From Candidatus Bipolaricaulota bacterium (GTDB lineage Bacteria > Bipolaricaulota > Bipolaricaulia > Bipolaricaulales > Bipolaricaulaceae), in NCBI GenBank assembly GCA_014360985.1, contig JACIWK010000006.1:33905-97904 (forward strand): 64,000 bases of DNA, read 5' to 3'. A program made the translations under genes and the position numbers. The notes under the pieces are model-generated. The model did not search any database, was not told the origin of the DNA, and saw only the letters and a list, made by a program, of their open reading frames with translations. This document shows, one piece after another, positions 55,830 through 64,000 of this stretch; the stretch's first letter is position 1, and each line of letters starts with the position of its first letter.

Positions 55830-56993
55830 ATGTCCGAACCGCAGGGCCTGGGCGACCTGTTCCTCCTCCGGAAGGACGTCGTGTTCCTCAACCACGGCTC
55901 GTTCGGGGCGTGTCCCGTGCCCGTGTTCGACGCCTACGGGCGCTGGCAGCGGGCGCTCGAGGAGGAGCCTGTGGAGTTCCTCGACCGGAGGTTCGAGCTG
56001 CGGATGGCCGAGGCCCGCGGGGCCCTCGGGGCGTTCCTCTCCGCCGATCCGGACGATCTCGTGTTCGTCCCCAACGCGACGACAGCGATGAACGTTGTCG
56101 CCCGCTCCCTTCCCTTGGGGCCGGGCGATGAGGTTCTGTCGACGGACCACGAGTACGGGGCCGTCGACCGGATGTGGCGCCTCGTGTGCGCCGAGCGCGG
56201 GGCGCGGTACGTGCGGGCCCAGATCGGAGTTCCGGTCCGATCCGAGGCGGAAGTGGTCGAAGCCGTGTGGGCTCGTCGGACCCCGAGAACCCGGGTGCTG
56301 TCCATCTCCCACATCACCTCGCCCACGGCGGTGCAGTTGCCTGTCGCGCAGCTCGTCCGCCGGGCGCGGGAGGAGGGGATCCTCACCGTGGTGGACGGCG
56401 CCCACGCCCCCGGGCAGATCCCCCTCGCTCTGGAGACGCTGGGCGCGGACTTCTACGCCGGCAACTGCCACAAGTGGATGCTCGCCCCCAAGGGGGCAGG
56501 GTTCCTCCACGCGCGCCGGGAACGGCAGCCCCTCCTCAGGCCCCTTGTCATCTCGTGGGGGGGCGAAGGGGAAAGCGGGCCCGGCCCCTCGCCGTTCCTC
56601 GACGATCACCAGTGGCAAGGGACGCGGGACATCGCCCCGTTCCTCGCCGTCTCGGCGGCGATCCGGTTCATGGAGGAGCACGACTGGGACGCCGTCCGTG
56701 CCCAGTGTTGCCAGCTCCTGGACGCGTTCAGCGAGCAGGCGGAGGCAGAACTCGGCCTGCGGCCGGTGGGGCAGGAGACCAAGCCCTGGCCGCTTCAGAT
56801 GAGAGCATTCGCGTTGCCCCCCTGCGATGGGCGTGCGCTCGGGCGGCGCCTGTTCGACCGCTGGCGGATCGAGGTCCCGGTGATCGCCTGGAACGGCCGC
56901 TCCCTCCTCCGCGTCTCCGTCCAGGGGTACAACACGGACCGGGACCTCGATGCGCTGTTACGCGCTTTGGAGGAGGAGCTGCGGACCTCGTAG
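55830..56993 (+). CDS. Class V aminotransferase (isopenicillin-N-epimerase-like)
   Basis: FLNHGSFGACPVPVFDAYGRWQ; VVDGAHAPGQIPL; GNCHKWMLAPKGAGFLH. Confidence 0.92.
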   Translation: MSEPQGLGDLFLLRKDVVFLNHGSFGACPVPVFDAYGRWQRALEEEPVEFLDRRFELRMAEARGALGAFLSADPDDLVFVPNATTAMNVVARSLPLGPGDEVLSTDHEYGAVDRMWRLVCAERGARYVRAQIGVPVRSEAEVVEAVWARRTPRTRVLSISHITSPTAVQLPVAQLVRRAREEGILTVVDGAHAPGQIPLALETLGADFYAGNCHKWMLAPKGAGFLHARRERQPLLRPLVISWGGEGESGPGPSPFLDDHQWQGTRDIAPFLAVSAAIRFMEEHDWDAVRAQCCQLLDAFSEQAEAELGLRPVGQETKPWPLQMRAFALPPCDGRALGRRLFDRWRIEVPVIAWNGRSLLRVSVQGYNTDRDLDALLRALEEELRTS

Positions 56994-56996
56994 ACC

Positions 56997-57072
56997 TGGT
57001 GGAGATGAGCGGAGTCGAACCGCCGACCTCCGCGTTGCGAACGCGGCGCTCTCCCAACTGAGCTACATCCCC
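56997..57072 (-). tRNA. tRNA-Ala(CGC)
   Basis: GGGGATGTAGCTCAGTTGGGAGAGCGCCGCGTTCGCAACGCGGAGGTCGGCGGTTCGACTCCGCTCATCTCCACCA. Confidence 0.93.
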
Positions 57073-57078
57073 GGAACT

Positions 57079-57148
57079 ACGGTTGGCCGGTTGTCGGTGC
57101 CGGGTTTGTCAGAGCCGCCGAACCCGAAACCGGCGAACCTGCAACCGT
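57079..57148. repeat. Imperfect long inverted repeat, GGTT/AACC-rich, between tRNA-Ala and tRNA-Met
   Basis: CGGTTGGCCGGTTGTCGGTGCCGGGTT ... AACCCGAAACCGGCGAACCTGCAACCG. Confidence 0.6.
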
Positions 57149-57153
57149 TTCTC

Positions 57154-57227
57154 TGGCGGCGCAGGGAGTCGAACCCTGAACCTCGCGGTTATGGGCCGCG
57201 CGCTCTTGCCGGTTGAGCTACACCGCC
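57154..57227 (-). tRNA. tRNA(CAT), elongator Met or Ile2
   Basis: GGCGGTGTAGCTCAACCGGCAAGAGCGCGCGGCCCATAACCGCGAGGTTCAGGGTTCGACTCCCTGCGCCGCCA; anticodon loop CCCATAA (C33). Confidence 0.9.
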
Positions 57228-57245
57228 GACAACCCAGCCCCAAGT

Positions 57246-57290
57246 CGGGAAGTCCCAAGTCTCTTCGGGACTTGGGCTTCCTGACTTTCG
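57246..57290. repeat. Strong inverted repeat (hairpin) between tRNA-Met and tRNA-fMet
   Basis: GTCGGGAAGTCCCAAGTC-tcttcgg-GACTTGGGCTTCCTGAC. Confidence 0.75.
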
Positions 57291-57296
57291 ACCGTC

Positions 57297-57373
57297 TGGT
57301 TGCGGGGGCTGGACTTGAACCAGCAACCTCCGGGTTATGAGCCCGGCGAGCTGCCTAATTGCTCCACCCCGCT
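57297..57373 (-). tRNA. tRNA-fMet(CAT), initiator
   Basis: AGCGGGGTGGAGCAATTAGGCAGCTCGCCGGGCTCATAACCCGGAGGTTGCTGGTTCAAGTCCAGCCCCCGCAACCA; GGG/CCC anticodon stem and unpaired 1:72. Confidence 0.93.
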
Positions 57374-57375
57374 TC

Positions 57376-57460
57376 TGCCGGGGGCGGGATTCGAACCCAC
57401 ACGAGCTCCGTGCTCAAGGGATTTTAAGTCCCCTGCGTCTTCCTGTTTCGCCACCCCGGC
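57376..57460 (-). tRNA. tRNA-Leu(TAA)
   Basis: GCCGGGGTGGCGAAACAGGAAGACGCAGGGGACTTAAAATCCCTTGAGCACGGAGCTCGTGTGGGTTCGAATCCCGCCCCCGGCA. Confidence 0.95.
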
Positions 57461-57466
57461 GGCGCT

Positions 57467-57542
57467 TGGAGCGGGAAACGGGGATCGAACCCGCGCCCTC
57501 CACCTTGGCAAGGTGGCGCTCTACCAGCTGAGCTATTCCCGC
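57467..57542 (-). tRNA. tRNA-Gly(GCC)
   Basis: GCGGGAATAGCTCAGCTGGTAGAGCGCCACCTTGCCAAGGTGGAGGGCGCGGGTTCGATCCCCGTTTCCCGCTCCA. Confidence 0.95.
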
Positions 57543-57583
57543 TTGACCCTTCGATTATACGGGCGAATCCCCACCGGGCCAGG

Positions 57584-57668
57584 TGGTGCGAAGGGCGGGA
57601 CTCGAACCCGCACGCCTTGCGGCACTGGCTCCTAAGGCCAGCGCGTCTGCCCGTTCCGCCACCTTCGC
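57584..57668 (-). tRNA. tRNA-Leu(TAG)
   Basis: GCGAAGGTGGCGGAACGGGCAGACGCGCTGGCCTTAGGAGCCAGTGCCGCAAGGCGTGCGGGTTCGAGTCCCGCCCTTCGCACCA. Confidence 0.95.
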
Positions 57669-57700
57669 CCTTCCGGTTGTAGCCCGCTGGCGCTGGCCGG

Positions 57701-58123
57701 TCAACCCCACGGGTCGGGCTCAGGATAGAGCCCGAGCAGACCGGTCACGTCGCGCCGGCGGGCCAGACGCACGCCGGGGAGCCGAAGGAAAACGACCTCC
57801 GCCGTGTTGTGGACGGTCGCCGAGAGGAGGTGGCCCCCGATCGCCTCGCCGCCCTTCCGCCCGGCGACAACGTGGGCGTGGAGGACGGGCTTCCCCTCCT
57901 CGTCGCCGAGGTTCCCCTGAAGGGAGAGGAGCTCCACCGGCTCCCCGATCTTCTCCTCCACGTACCTCTCCCCGTCCCAGTACCCGAGGACGAGGTCGCG
58001 GACCATCCCGATCCCGGCCACAACACCTGCCGGCACGAACTCCGCCCGCAGCAGGGACTCCGGCAGCTTCTCCCCATCCTGACAGCGCACGACCACAACC
58101 GAACCCGCATCGGCCTTGAGCAT
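57701..58123 (-). CDS. PPC/DUF296 domain DNA-binding-like protein
   Basis: [42 protein letters not shown]...[27 protein letters not shown]. Confidence 0.9.
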   Translation of the reverse strand: MLKADAGSVVVVRCQDGEKLPESLLRAEFVPAGVVAGIGMVRDLVLGYWDGERYVEEKIGEPVELLSLQGNLGDEEGKPVLHAHVVAGRKGGEAIGGHLLSATVHNTAEVVFLRLPGVRLARRRDVTGLLGLYPEPDPWG

Positions 58124-58168
58124 CGTCTCCTCCTTGGCAGGAACGGCTCCTGCCCCTATCCTTCGGCC

Positions 58169-58825
58169 GTGACACCCCAGAAGCGGCTCGCGCTCGTGGC
58201 AAAGCACCTCCGGGACCACTTCGGACCCGTGGGGGCAGGCCGGGCCGAGCCACCGCTCGATCTCCTTGTGCGGACCATTCTTTCCCAGCACACCGCGGAC
58301 CGCAACCGCGACCAGGCCTACGCCACCCTCCGGGACCGGTTCCCAACGTGGGAGGAGGTCCTTGCGGCCCCCGAGAGTGAGCTCGCCCGGGCGATCCAGG
58401 GGGCAGGGCTACAGCGCCAGCGGGCGAAACGCCTGAAGGAAGTTCTGGAGCGGCTCTACCGCGAGCGAGGGACCCTCTCGCTCGACTTCCTCTCCGAGCT
58501 CCCCGACGGGGAGGCCGCGCGGTGGCTCCTGTCCCTCCCTGGGGTGGGGAAGAAGACCGCGTACATCGTCCTCCTCTTTGGATTCGGCCGGCCGTTCTTC
58601 CCCGTGGACACCCACGTCGCCCGGGTAAGCCGGCGTCTGGGCCTCGCCTCCGACCAAGGGGATCCCCACGCCCTCCTCGCCCCGCTCGTTCCCCATGGCA
58701 AGGAGCGCGAGCTCCACCTCCACTTGATCCGCCTCGGGCGGGAGATCTGCCGACCCCAGAAGCCCCGCTGTGCGGCCTGCCCCCTGCTCGATCTGTGCCC
58801 CCACGGGCGAAAGGAGACCCGATGA
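58169..58825 (+). CDS. nth: Endonuclease III-like DNA glycosylase
   Basis: LVRTILSQHTADRNRDQAY; LPGVGKKTAYIVLLF; PVDTHVARVSRRLGL; C-terminal Cys cluster CRPQKPRCAACPLLDLC. Confidence 0.93.
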   Translation: MTPQKRLALVAKHLRDHFGPVGAGRAEPPLDLLVRTILSQHTADRNRDQAYATLRDRFPTWEEVLAAPESELARAIQGAGLQRQRAKRLKEVLERLYRERGTLSLDFLSELPDGEAARWLLSLPGVGKKTAYIVLLFGFGRPFFPVDTHVARVSRRLGLASDQGDPHALLAPLVPHGKERELHLHLIRLGREICRPQKPRCAACPLLDLCPHGRKETR

Positions 58826-59367
58826 CGCGAGAACAAGCGCTGAAGCTCGTCCAGGAAAAGGTGAAGACGAAGAACCTGGTGAAGCACATGCTCGCCGTGG
58901 AGGCGGGGATGCGGGCGCTGGCCCCTCGGTTTGGGGGCGACCCCGCGCGGTGGGCCCTCGCCGGGCTCGTCCACGACCTCGACTACGAGGAGACGAAGGA
59001 CCGACCGGATCTCCACGGCCACCGGACGGTCGAGCTCCTCCGTGGCTCGGGATTCGCAGACGAGGAGATCCTCCAAGCGATCCTCGCCCACGCCGGGCAC
59101 AGGGAGCCGCAACGGCCGATGGAGATCGCCCTGACCGCGGCCGACCCCCTCACCGGGCTCGTCGTCGCCGCGGCCCTCGTCCACCCCGAGCGACTGGCAG
59201 GGCTCACCCCCCACAACGTCCTCAACCGCTACCGGGAGAAGGGGTTCGCCCGCTCGGCGTCCCGCGAGGGGATCGCCTCCTGCCGTCGCCTCGGGCTTGA
59301 ACTCGACGAGTTCGTGACCACCGTCCTCACCGCGATGCAGGGGATCCAGGGCGAGCTCGGACTGTGA
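58822..59367 (+). CDS. HD-domain phosphohydrolase-like protein
   Basis: VKHMLAVEAGMRALAPRFGGDPARWALAGLVHDLDYEETKD; ATGA overlap with nth. Confidence 0.9.
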   Translation: MTREQALKLVQEKVKTKNLVKHMLAVEAGMRALAPRFGGDPARWALAGLVHDLDYEETKDRPDLHGHRTVELLRGSGFADEEILQAILAHAGHREPQRPMEIALTAADPLTGLVVAAALVHPERLAGLTPHNVLNRYREKGFARSASREGIASCRRLGLELDEFVTTVLTAMQGIQGELGL

Positions 59368-59376
59368 GCCACCCCG

Positions 59377-60024
59377 TCAGCCGCAGCTGACCGCCCTCAC
59401 CTCGGACAAGGCGAGGAGCTCCTCGGCGAGCCGCGCAGTGCACGCCTCGCCGGAGGTGCGGGTGTAGAAGGTGAGGGAGGTCTCGCCCTCCCCACGATCG
59501 AGTCGCACCTCGACCCCAAGGACGCGGTGCCGGGCTGAGGCAAATTGCGCGCGGCACCTCGCTTCCAACCGCGCGGCCTCCGTCCCCGCTCCGTGAACCA
59601 CCACGGTGTGGTAGGTGTGGGCGGGTATCAGGCGCCCGACACGGTTCAGCAGGAACAGGACGAGCACCGCCAGCACGCCGGCCCCGGCAGCGAGGACGTA
59701 CAGGCCTTGCCCGACCACAGCTCCCAACGCGGCAACGAGCCAGACGCAAGCGGCGGTCGTCACCCCCCGCACGATGTCCCGCGTCCGGATGATCGCCCCT
59801 GCCCCGAGGAACCCCACCCCGGTGACGATCCCCGCCAGGGCCCGCCCCGGGCCGTCCGCCTGACCAAGTTCCCCGGCGAGGATCATCACCAGCGCCGCCC
59901 CGACGCAGACGAGGATGTGTGTCCGCAGCCCGGCCGCCCGGCCGCGCAGCTCCCGCTCGAACCCGATCGCGCCCCCGAGCAGGGCCGCGACGACGATGCG
60001 CACCAAGGCGTCGACAGTGCCCAT
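59377..60024 (-). CDS. MgtC/SapB-family membrane protein
   Basis: RIVVAALLGGAIGFERELRGRAAGLRTHILVCVGAALVMI; VGFLGAGAIIRTRDIVRGVTTAACVW. Confidence 0.93.
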   Translation of the reverse strand: MGTVDALVRIVVAALLGGAIGFERELRGRAAGLRTHILVCVGAALVMILAGELGQADGPGRALAGIVTGVGFLGAGAIIRTRDIVRGVTTAACVWLVAALGAVVGQGLYVLAAGAGVLAVLVLFLLNRVGRLIPAHTYHTVVVHGAGTEAARLEARCRAQFASARHRVLGVEVRLDRGEGETSLTFYTRTSGEACTARLAEELLALSEVRAVSCG

Positions 60025-60032
60025 CGCGCCCC

Positions 60033-61208
<1,176 letters not shown>

Positions 61209-61306
61209 CTCTCCTCCTCGCGGCCAGCTTACCGGGCCCTCCTCGTCCGTTCAAACGGCGGCGGGTAGAATCTCCATCAGATCGGACCACATCACGGGAG
61301 GGATCG

Positions 61307-62287
61307 ATGCGCATTCTCGTCACAGGGGCCACGGGGCAGATCGGATCGGAGCTCACCCTCGAGCTGCGCAAGCGCTACGGGGGCGACCAAGTCGTCGCTG
61401 CGGGGCACCGCAAGCCGGCCTCGGAGGCCCTTGCCTCCTCGGGCCCGTTCGTGTCGCTCGACGTGGCGAACCGCGACGCACTGGCGCAGGTGATCCGCGA
61501 GCACCGGATCGAGGCCGTGTACCACCTCGCCGCGGTTCTGTCGGCGACGGGGGAGCAGAACCCGCAGCGGGCGTGGGAGGTGAACGTAAGCGGGCTCTAC
61601 AACCTCCTTGAGCTCGCACGGGAAGCGGGAATCGCCCAGATCTTCCACCCCAGTTCGATCGCCGTGTTCGGGCCGCGGACCCCCCGCGACCGGACGCCCC
61701 AGGACACCGTCCTCTCCCCGACGACGATGTATGGGGTGACGAAGGTCACGGGCGAGCTCCTCGCCGACTACTACGCCCAGCGCTACGGCCTGGACATCCG
61801 CGGGCTGCGCTACCCCGGGATCATCTCGAGCGAGACCCCGCCCGGGGGCGGAACGACGGACTACGCCGTGGAGATGTTCTACTACGCCGTCGAGGGCACG
61901 CCCTACACGTGCTTCGTTCGTGAGGACACGATGCTCCCGATGATGTACATGCCGGACTGCCTGCGGTCGGCGATCGAGCTCATGGAGGCACCGTGTGCAA
62001 GGCTTCGCTACCGAACTTACAACATCACCGCGCTGAGCTTCACCGCCGGCGAGCTCGCCGAGGAGATCCGGAAGCACGTCCCCGGGTTCCGAATCGAGTA
62101 CAGACCGGACTTCCGCCAAGCGATCGCCGACACCTGGCCCCGCTCGATCGACGACAGTGCGGCGCGGGAAGATTGGGGATGGAACCCCCGTTACGGGCTT
62201 GCGGAGATGGTGAGGGAGATGCTTGAGGCCCTTGCCCGCCGGAAGGCCGCGGGGTGCCTCTACCCAGTGGCCGCGGAGTCGAGGTAG
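61307..62287 (+). CDS. NAD-dependent epimerase-fold L-threonine 3-dehydrogenase
   Basis: MRILVTGATGQIGSELTLELRKRYG; YGVTKVTGELLADYY; RGLRYPGIISSETPPGGGTTDYAVEMFYYA. Confidence 0.9.
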   Translation: MRILVTGATGQIGSELTLELRKRYGGDQVVAAGHRKPASEALASSGPFVSLDVANRDALAQVIREHRIEAVYHLAAVLSATGEQNPQRAWEVNVSGLYNLLELAREAGIAQIFHPSSIAVFGPRTPRDRTPQDTVLSPTTMYGVTKVTGELLADYYAQRYGLDIRGLRYPGIISSETPPGGGTTDYAVEMFYYAVEGTPYTCFVREDTMLPMMYMPDCLRSAIELMEAPCARLRYRTYNITALSFTAGELAEEIRKHVPGFRIEYRPDFRQAIADTWPRSIDDSAAREDWGWNPRYGLAEMVREMLEALARRKAAGCLYPVAAESR

Positions 62288-62652
62288 GCGATCGCCTCGA
62301 TCTCGATCCGGGCATCCTTGGGAAGGCGGCGGACCTCGACGCACAACCGTGCCGGCGGGTCCTGGTTGACAAACGCGGCGTAGACGGAGTTCACCGCCCC
62401 GAAGTCGTTCATGTCGGTGAGGTAGATCGTGACCTTGACCAGGTTCTGCATCGTCCCGCCCGCCGTTTGGACGATGCGCGCGATGTTCTCCAGGCACAGC
62501 CGAGCCTGGTCCTCAATCGAACCCGAAAGGAGCTCGCCCGACGGGAGCGCGGGAAGCTGGCCGGAGATGAACAGAAACGGTCCCGCCTGCACGGCAGGCG
62601 AGTAGGGGCCGTAGACCGGAGTTCCCGGCGGGACGACCGCCCGCCGGGTCAT
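62260..62652 (-). CDS. RidA-family reactive intermediate deaminase
   Basis: PPGTPVYGPYSPAVQAGPFLFISGQLPALPSGEL; VKVTIYLTDMNDFGAVNSVYAAF; ARLCVEVRRLPKDARIEIEAIAYL. Confidence 0.95.
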   Translation of the reverse strand: MTRRAVVPPGTPVYGPYSPAVQAGPFLFISGQLPALPSGELLSGSIEDQARLCLENIARIVQTAGGTMQNLVKVTIYLTDMNDFGAVNSVYAAFVNQDPPARLCVEVRRLPKDARIEIEAIAYLDSAATG

Positions 62653-63002
62653 CACACCCAGGTGAGGCGGGCCGTCTCCGCCCCATCCCCCCGGCGGGGG
62701 CCCAGCTTGAGGATGCGGGTGTATCCGCCCTCGCGGTCGCGATACTGGGGCCCAAGCTCCGTGAACAGCTTCGCCGTGGCGTCCTTGCTCTGGAGGATCG
62801 CGAACGCCCGGCGCTGCGAAGCCTGGTCCCCCTTGCGCGCCCACGTCACGAGCCGCTCCACGAGCGCCTGGGTCGCCTTGGCGCGGGCAGGGGTCGTGTC
62901 CACCTTGCCGTGCAGGATGAGATCCTTGGCCTGGCCGGCGAGCACCGCCCGCCGGCGGTCGCTCGTCATGCTGAGCTTGGGCACTTGGCAGCGGTGACGC
63001 AT
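62652..63002 (-). CDS. rplQ: 50S ribosomal protein L17
   Basis: LSMTSDRRRAVLAGQAKDLILHGKVDTTPARAKATQALVERLVTWARKG. Confidence 0.96.
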   Translation of the reverse strand: MRHRCQVPKLSMTSDRRRAVLAGQAKDLILHGKVDTTPARAKATQALVERLVTWARKGDQASQRRAFAILQSKDATAKLFTELGPQYRDREGGYTRILKLGPRRGDGAETARLTWV

Positions 63003-63937
63003 CAGTCCTCCTTCTCCGAACGCAGGGCGTACCCGAGCTCGGCGAGGCGCTCCTCCAGCCGGGCGAGGGTCTTCTCCCCGAACCCATGGATGTCGGACAC
63101 CTCTTCGCGGGTCTTGGCGAGGAGATCGTGAAGCGTAATGACCCCCTCCTCGCGGAGGAGGTTACAGGCGCGGACCTCGAACCCCAGCTCGACGAGCGGC
63201 TGGAGCATCTCCTCCGAGGCCTCGGGCGCCGCCTCGCCTTCCCCAGGTTCGCCGTGGGCCCCGTCGAGCACGGCCAGGTGCTCGCGCAACACCTTGACCG
63301 CCTGCCCCACCGCCTCCGGTGGGGTGAGCGTCCCGTTCGTCCACACGTCGAGCAGCAGCCGTTCGTAGCCGGAGCGTCCCCCGACCCGGGTCGCCTCCAC
63401 CGTGAAATTGACGCGCTCGATGGGCGAGAAATCCGCGTCCACTGGGATGAGGGACACGGGCGCGTCCTCCCGCTTGTTCTCCTCAGCGGAGCGGAACCCC
63501 CGTCCCACCTCGACCTCCATCTCCACCTCGAGCTTCCCCTTCTTCTCCAGGGTGGCGATCACGTGGTCCGGGTTGGCGATCTCCACCCCGGTCGGCGTCT
63601 CGATAGCTCGTGCCGTGACCTCGCCGGGGCCGGTCGCGCTCAGGTACAGGCGGTGCAAGGCCTCGTCCTGGCTCCGAATGGCAAGCCCCTTCAGATTGAG
63701 GATGATGTGCAGCACGTCCTCCCGCACACCCTCAATCGTGTCGTACTCGTGAAACCGCCCCGGGAACAGCACCCGCACCACGGCCGCCCCCGGGATCGCC
63801 GACAACAGGACCCGCCGCAGGGCGTTGCCCAACGTCGTCGCGTAGCCCCGCTCCAGCGGGGCCACGATCAGCCGTCCGTAGCGGGGATCGACGGGCTCCA
63901 CCCATGTTGCCGTTTCCGGATAGACGAAGGAAGCCAT
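63002..63937 (-). CDS. rpoA: DNA-directed RNA polymerase alpha subunit
   Basis: IVAPLERGYATTLGNALRRVLLSAIPGAAVVRV; C-terminal helix-hairpin domain. Confidence 0.97.
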   Translation of the reverse strand: MASFVYPETATWVEPVDPRYGRLIVAPLERGYATTLGNALRRVLLSAIPGAAVVRVLFPGRFHEYDTIEGVREDVLHIILNLKGLAIRSQDEALHRLYLSATGPGEVTARAIETPTGVEIANPDHVIATLEKKGKLEVEMEVEVGRGFRSAEENKREDAPVSLIPVDADFSPIERVNFTVEATRVGGRSGYERLLLDVWTNGTLTPPEAVGQAVKVLREHLAVLDGAHGEPGEGEAAPEASEEMLQPLVELGFEVRACNLLREEGVITLHDLLAKTREEVSDIHGFGEKTLARLEERLAELGYALRSEKED

Positions 63938-63939
63938 CT

Positions 63940-64000
63940 CTACCTCGAATAGAACTCCACGATCAGGTTCATCTTGATCGACTGCTCCAGCTCGTCCACG
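63940..64000 (-). CDS. rpsD: 30S ribosomal protein S4 (C-terminal end only)
   Basis: Minus-strand VDELEQSIKMNLIVEFYSR*; upstream of rpoA. Confidence 0.85.
   Translation of the reverse strand, partial: VDELEQSIKMNLIVEFYSR

Noticed and set aside
57300-57635. ORFs with 'GLDLNQQPPGYEPGELPNCSTP' and '[24 protein letters not shown]'
   Set aside because: Spurious translations of antisense tRNA genes

Overview
High-GC bacterial chromosomal window of about 60 genes on both strands. Gene content and style are compatible with an uncultured thermophile-like lineage, but taxonomy is only a guess. Housekeeping content: branched-chain amino-acid ABC transporter, glgA, serS, rsmH-ftsL-ftsI, tpiA, hypCDE, tldD, cdsA-uppS, valS, ndk, metK, nth, kbl/tdh, and rplQ-rpoA-rpsD. 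RNA genes, all on the minus strand: a long SRP RNA with Alu domain, tRNA-Ser, tRNA-Arg, and a six-tRNA cluster. The most striking region is about 16.77-25.6 kb. Three separate c-di-GMP-I (GEMM) riboswitch aptamers lie within 1.8 kb, each upstream of one gene: a secreted S8 protease, a small ribbon-helix-helix protein with a MshEN-like (c-di-GMP-binding type) C-terminus, and a 1581-aa secreted Ig-like/lamin-tail surface protein with a 684-bp near-perfect internal duplication. Two further surface proteins sharing a cadherin-like module follow convergently, and a 1456-aa multi-GAF/PAS GGDEF protein is encoded about 8 kb further on. I read this as a candidate c-di-GMP-controlled adhesin/protease/regulator island. 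Other points of interest: an NO/O2-defence gene set (Rrf2, DUF438, AhpD-like, flavodiiron), a DUF433/DUF5615 toxin-antitoxin-like pair cut by IS256/IS481 remnants, GGTT-rich repeats just 3' of structural RNA genes, and an elongator-type tRNA(CAT) with C33. All calls are from reading the sequence; no searches were run.
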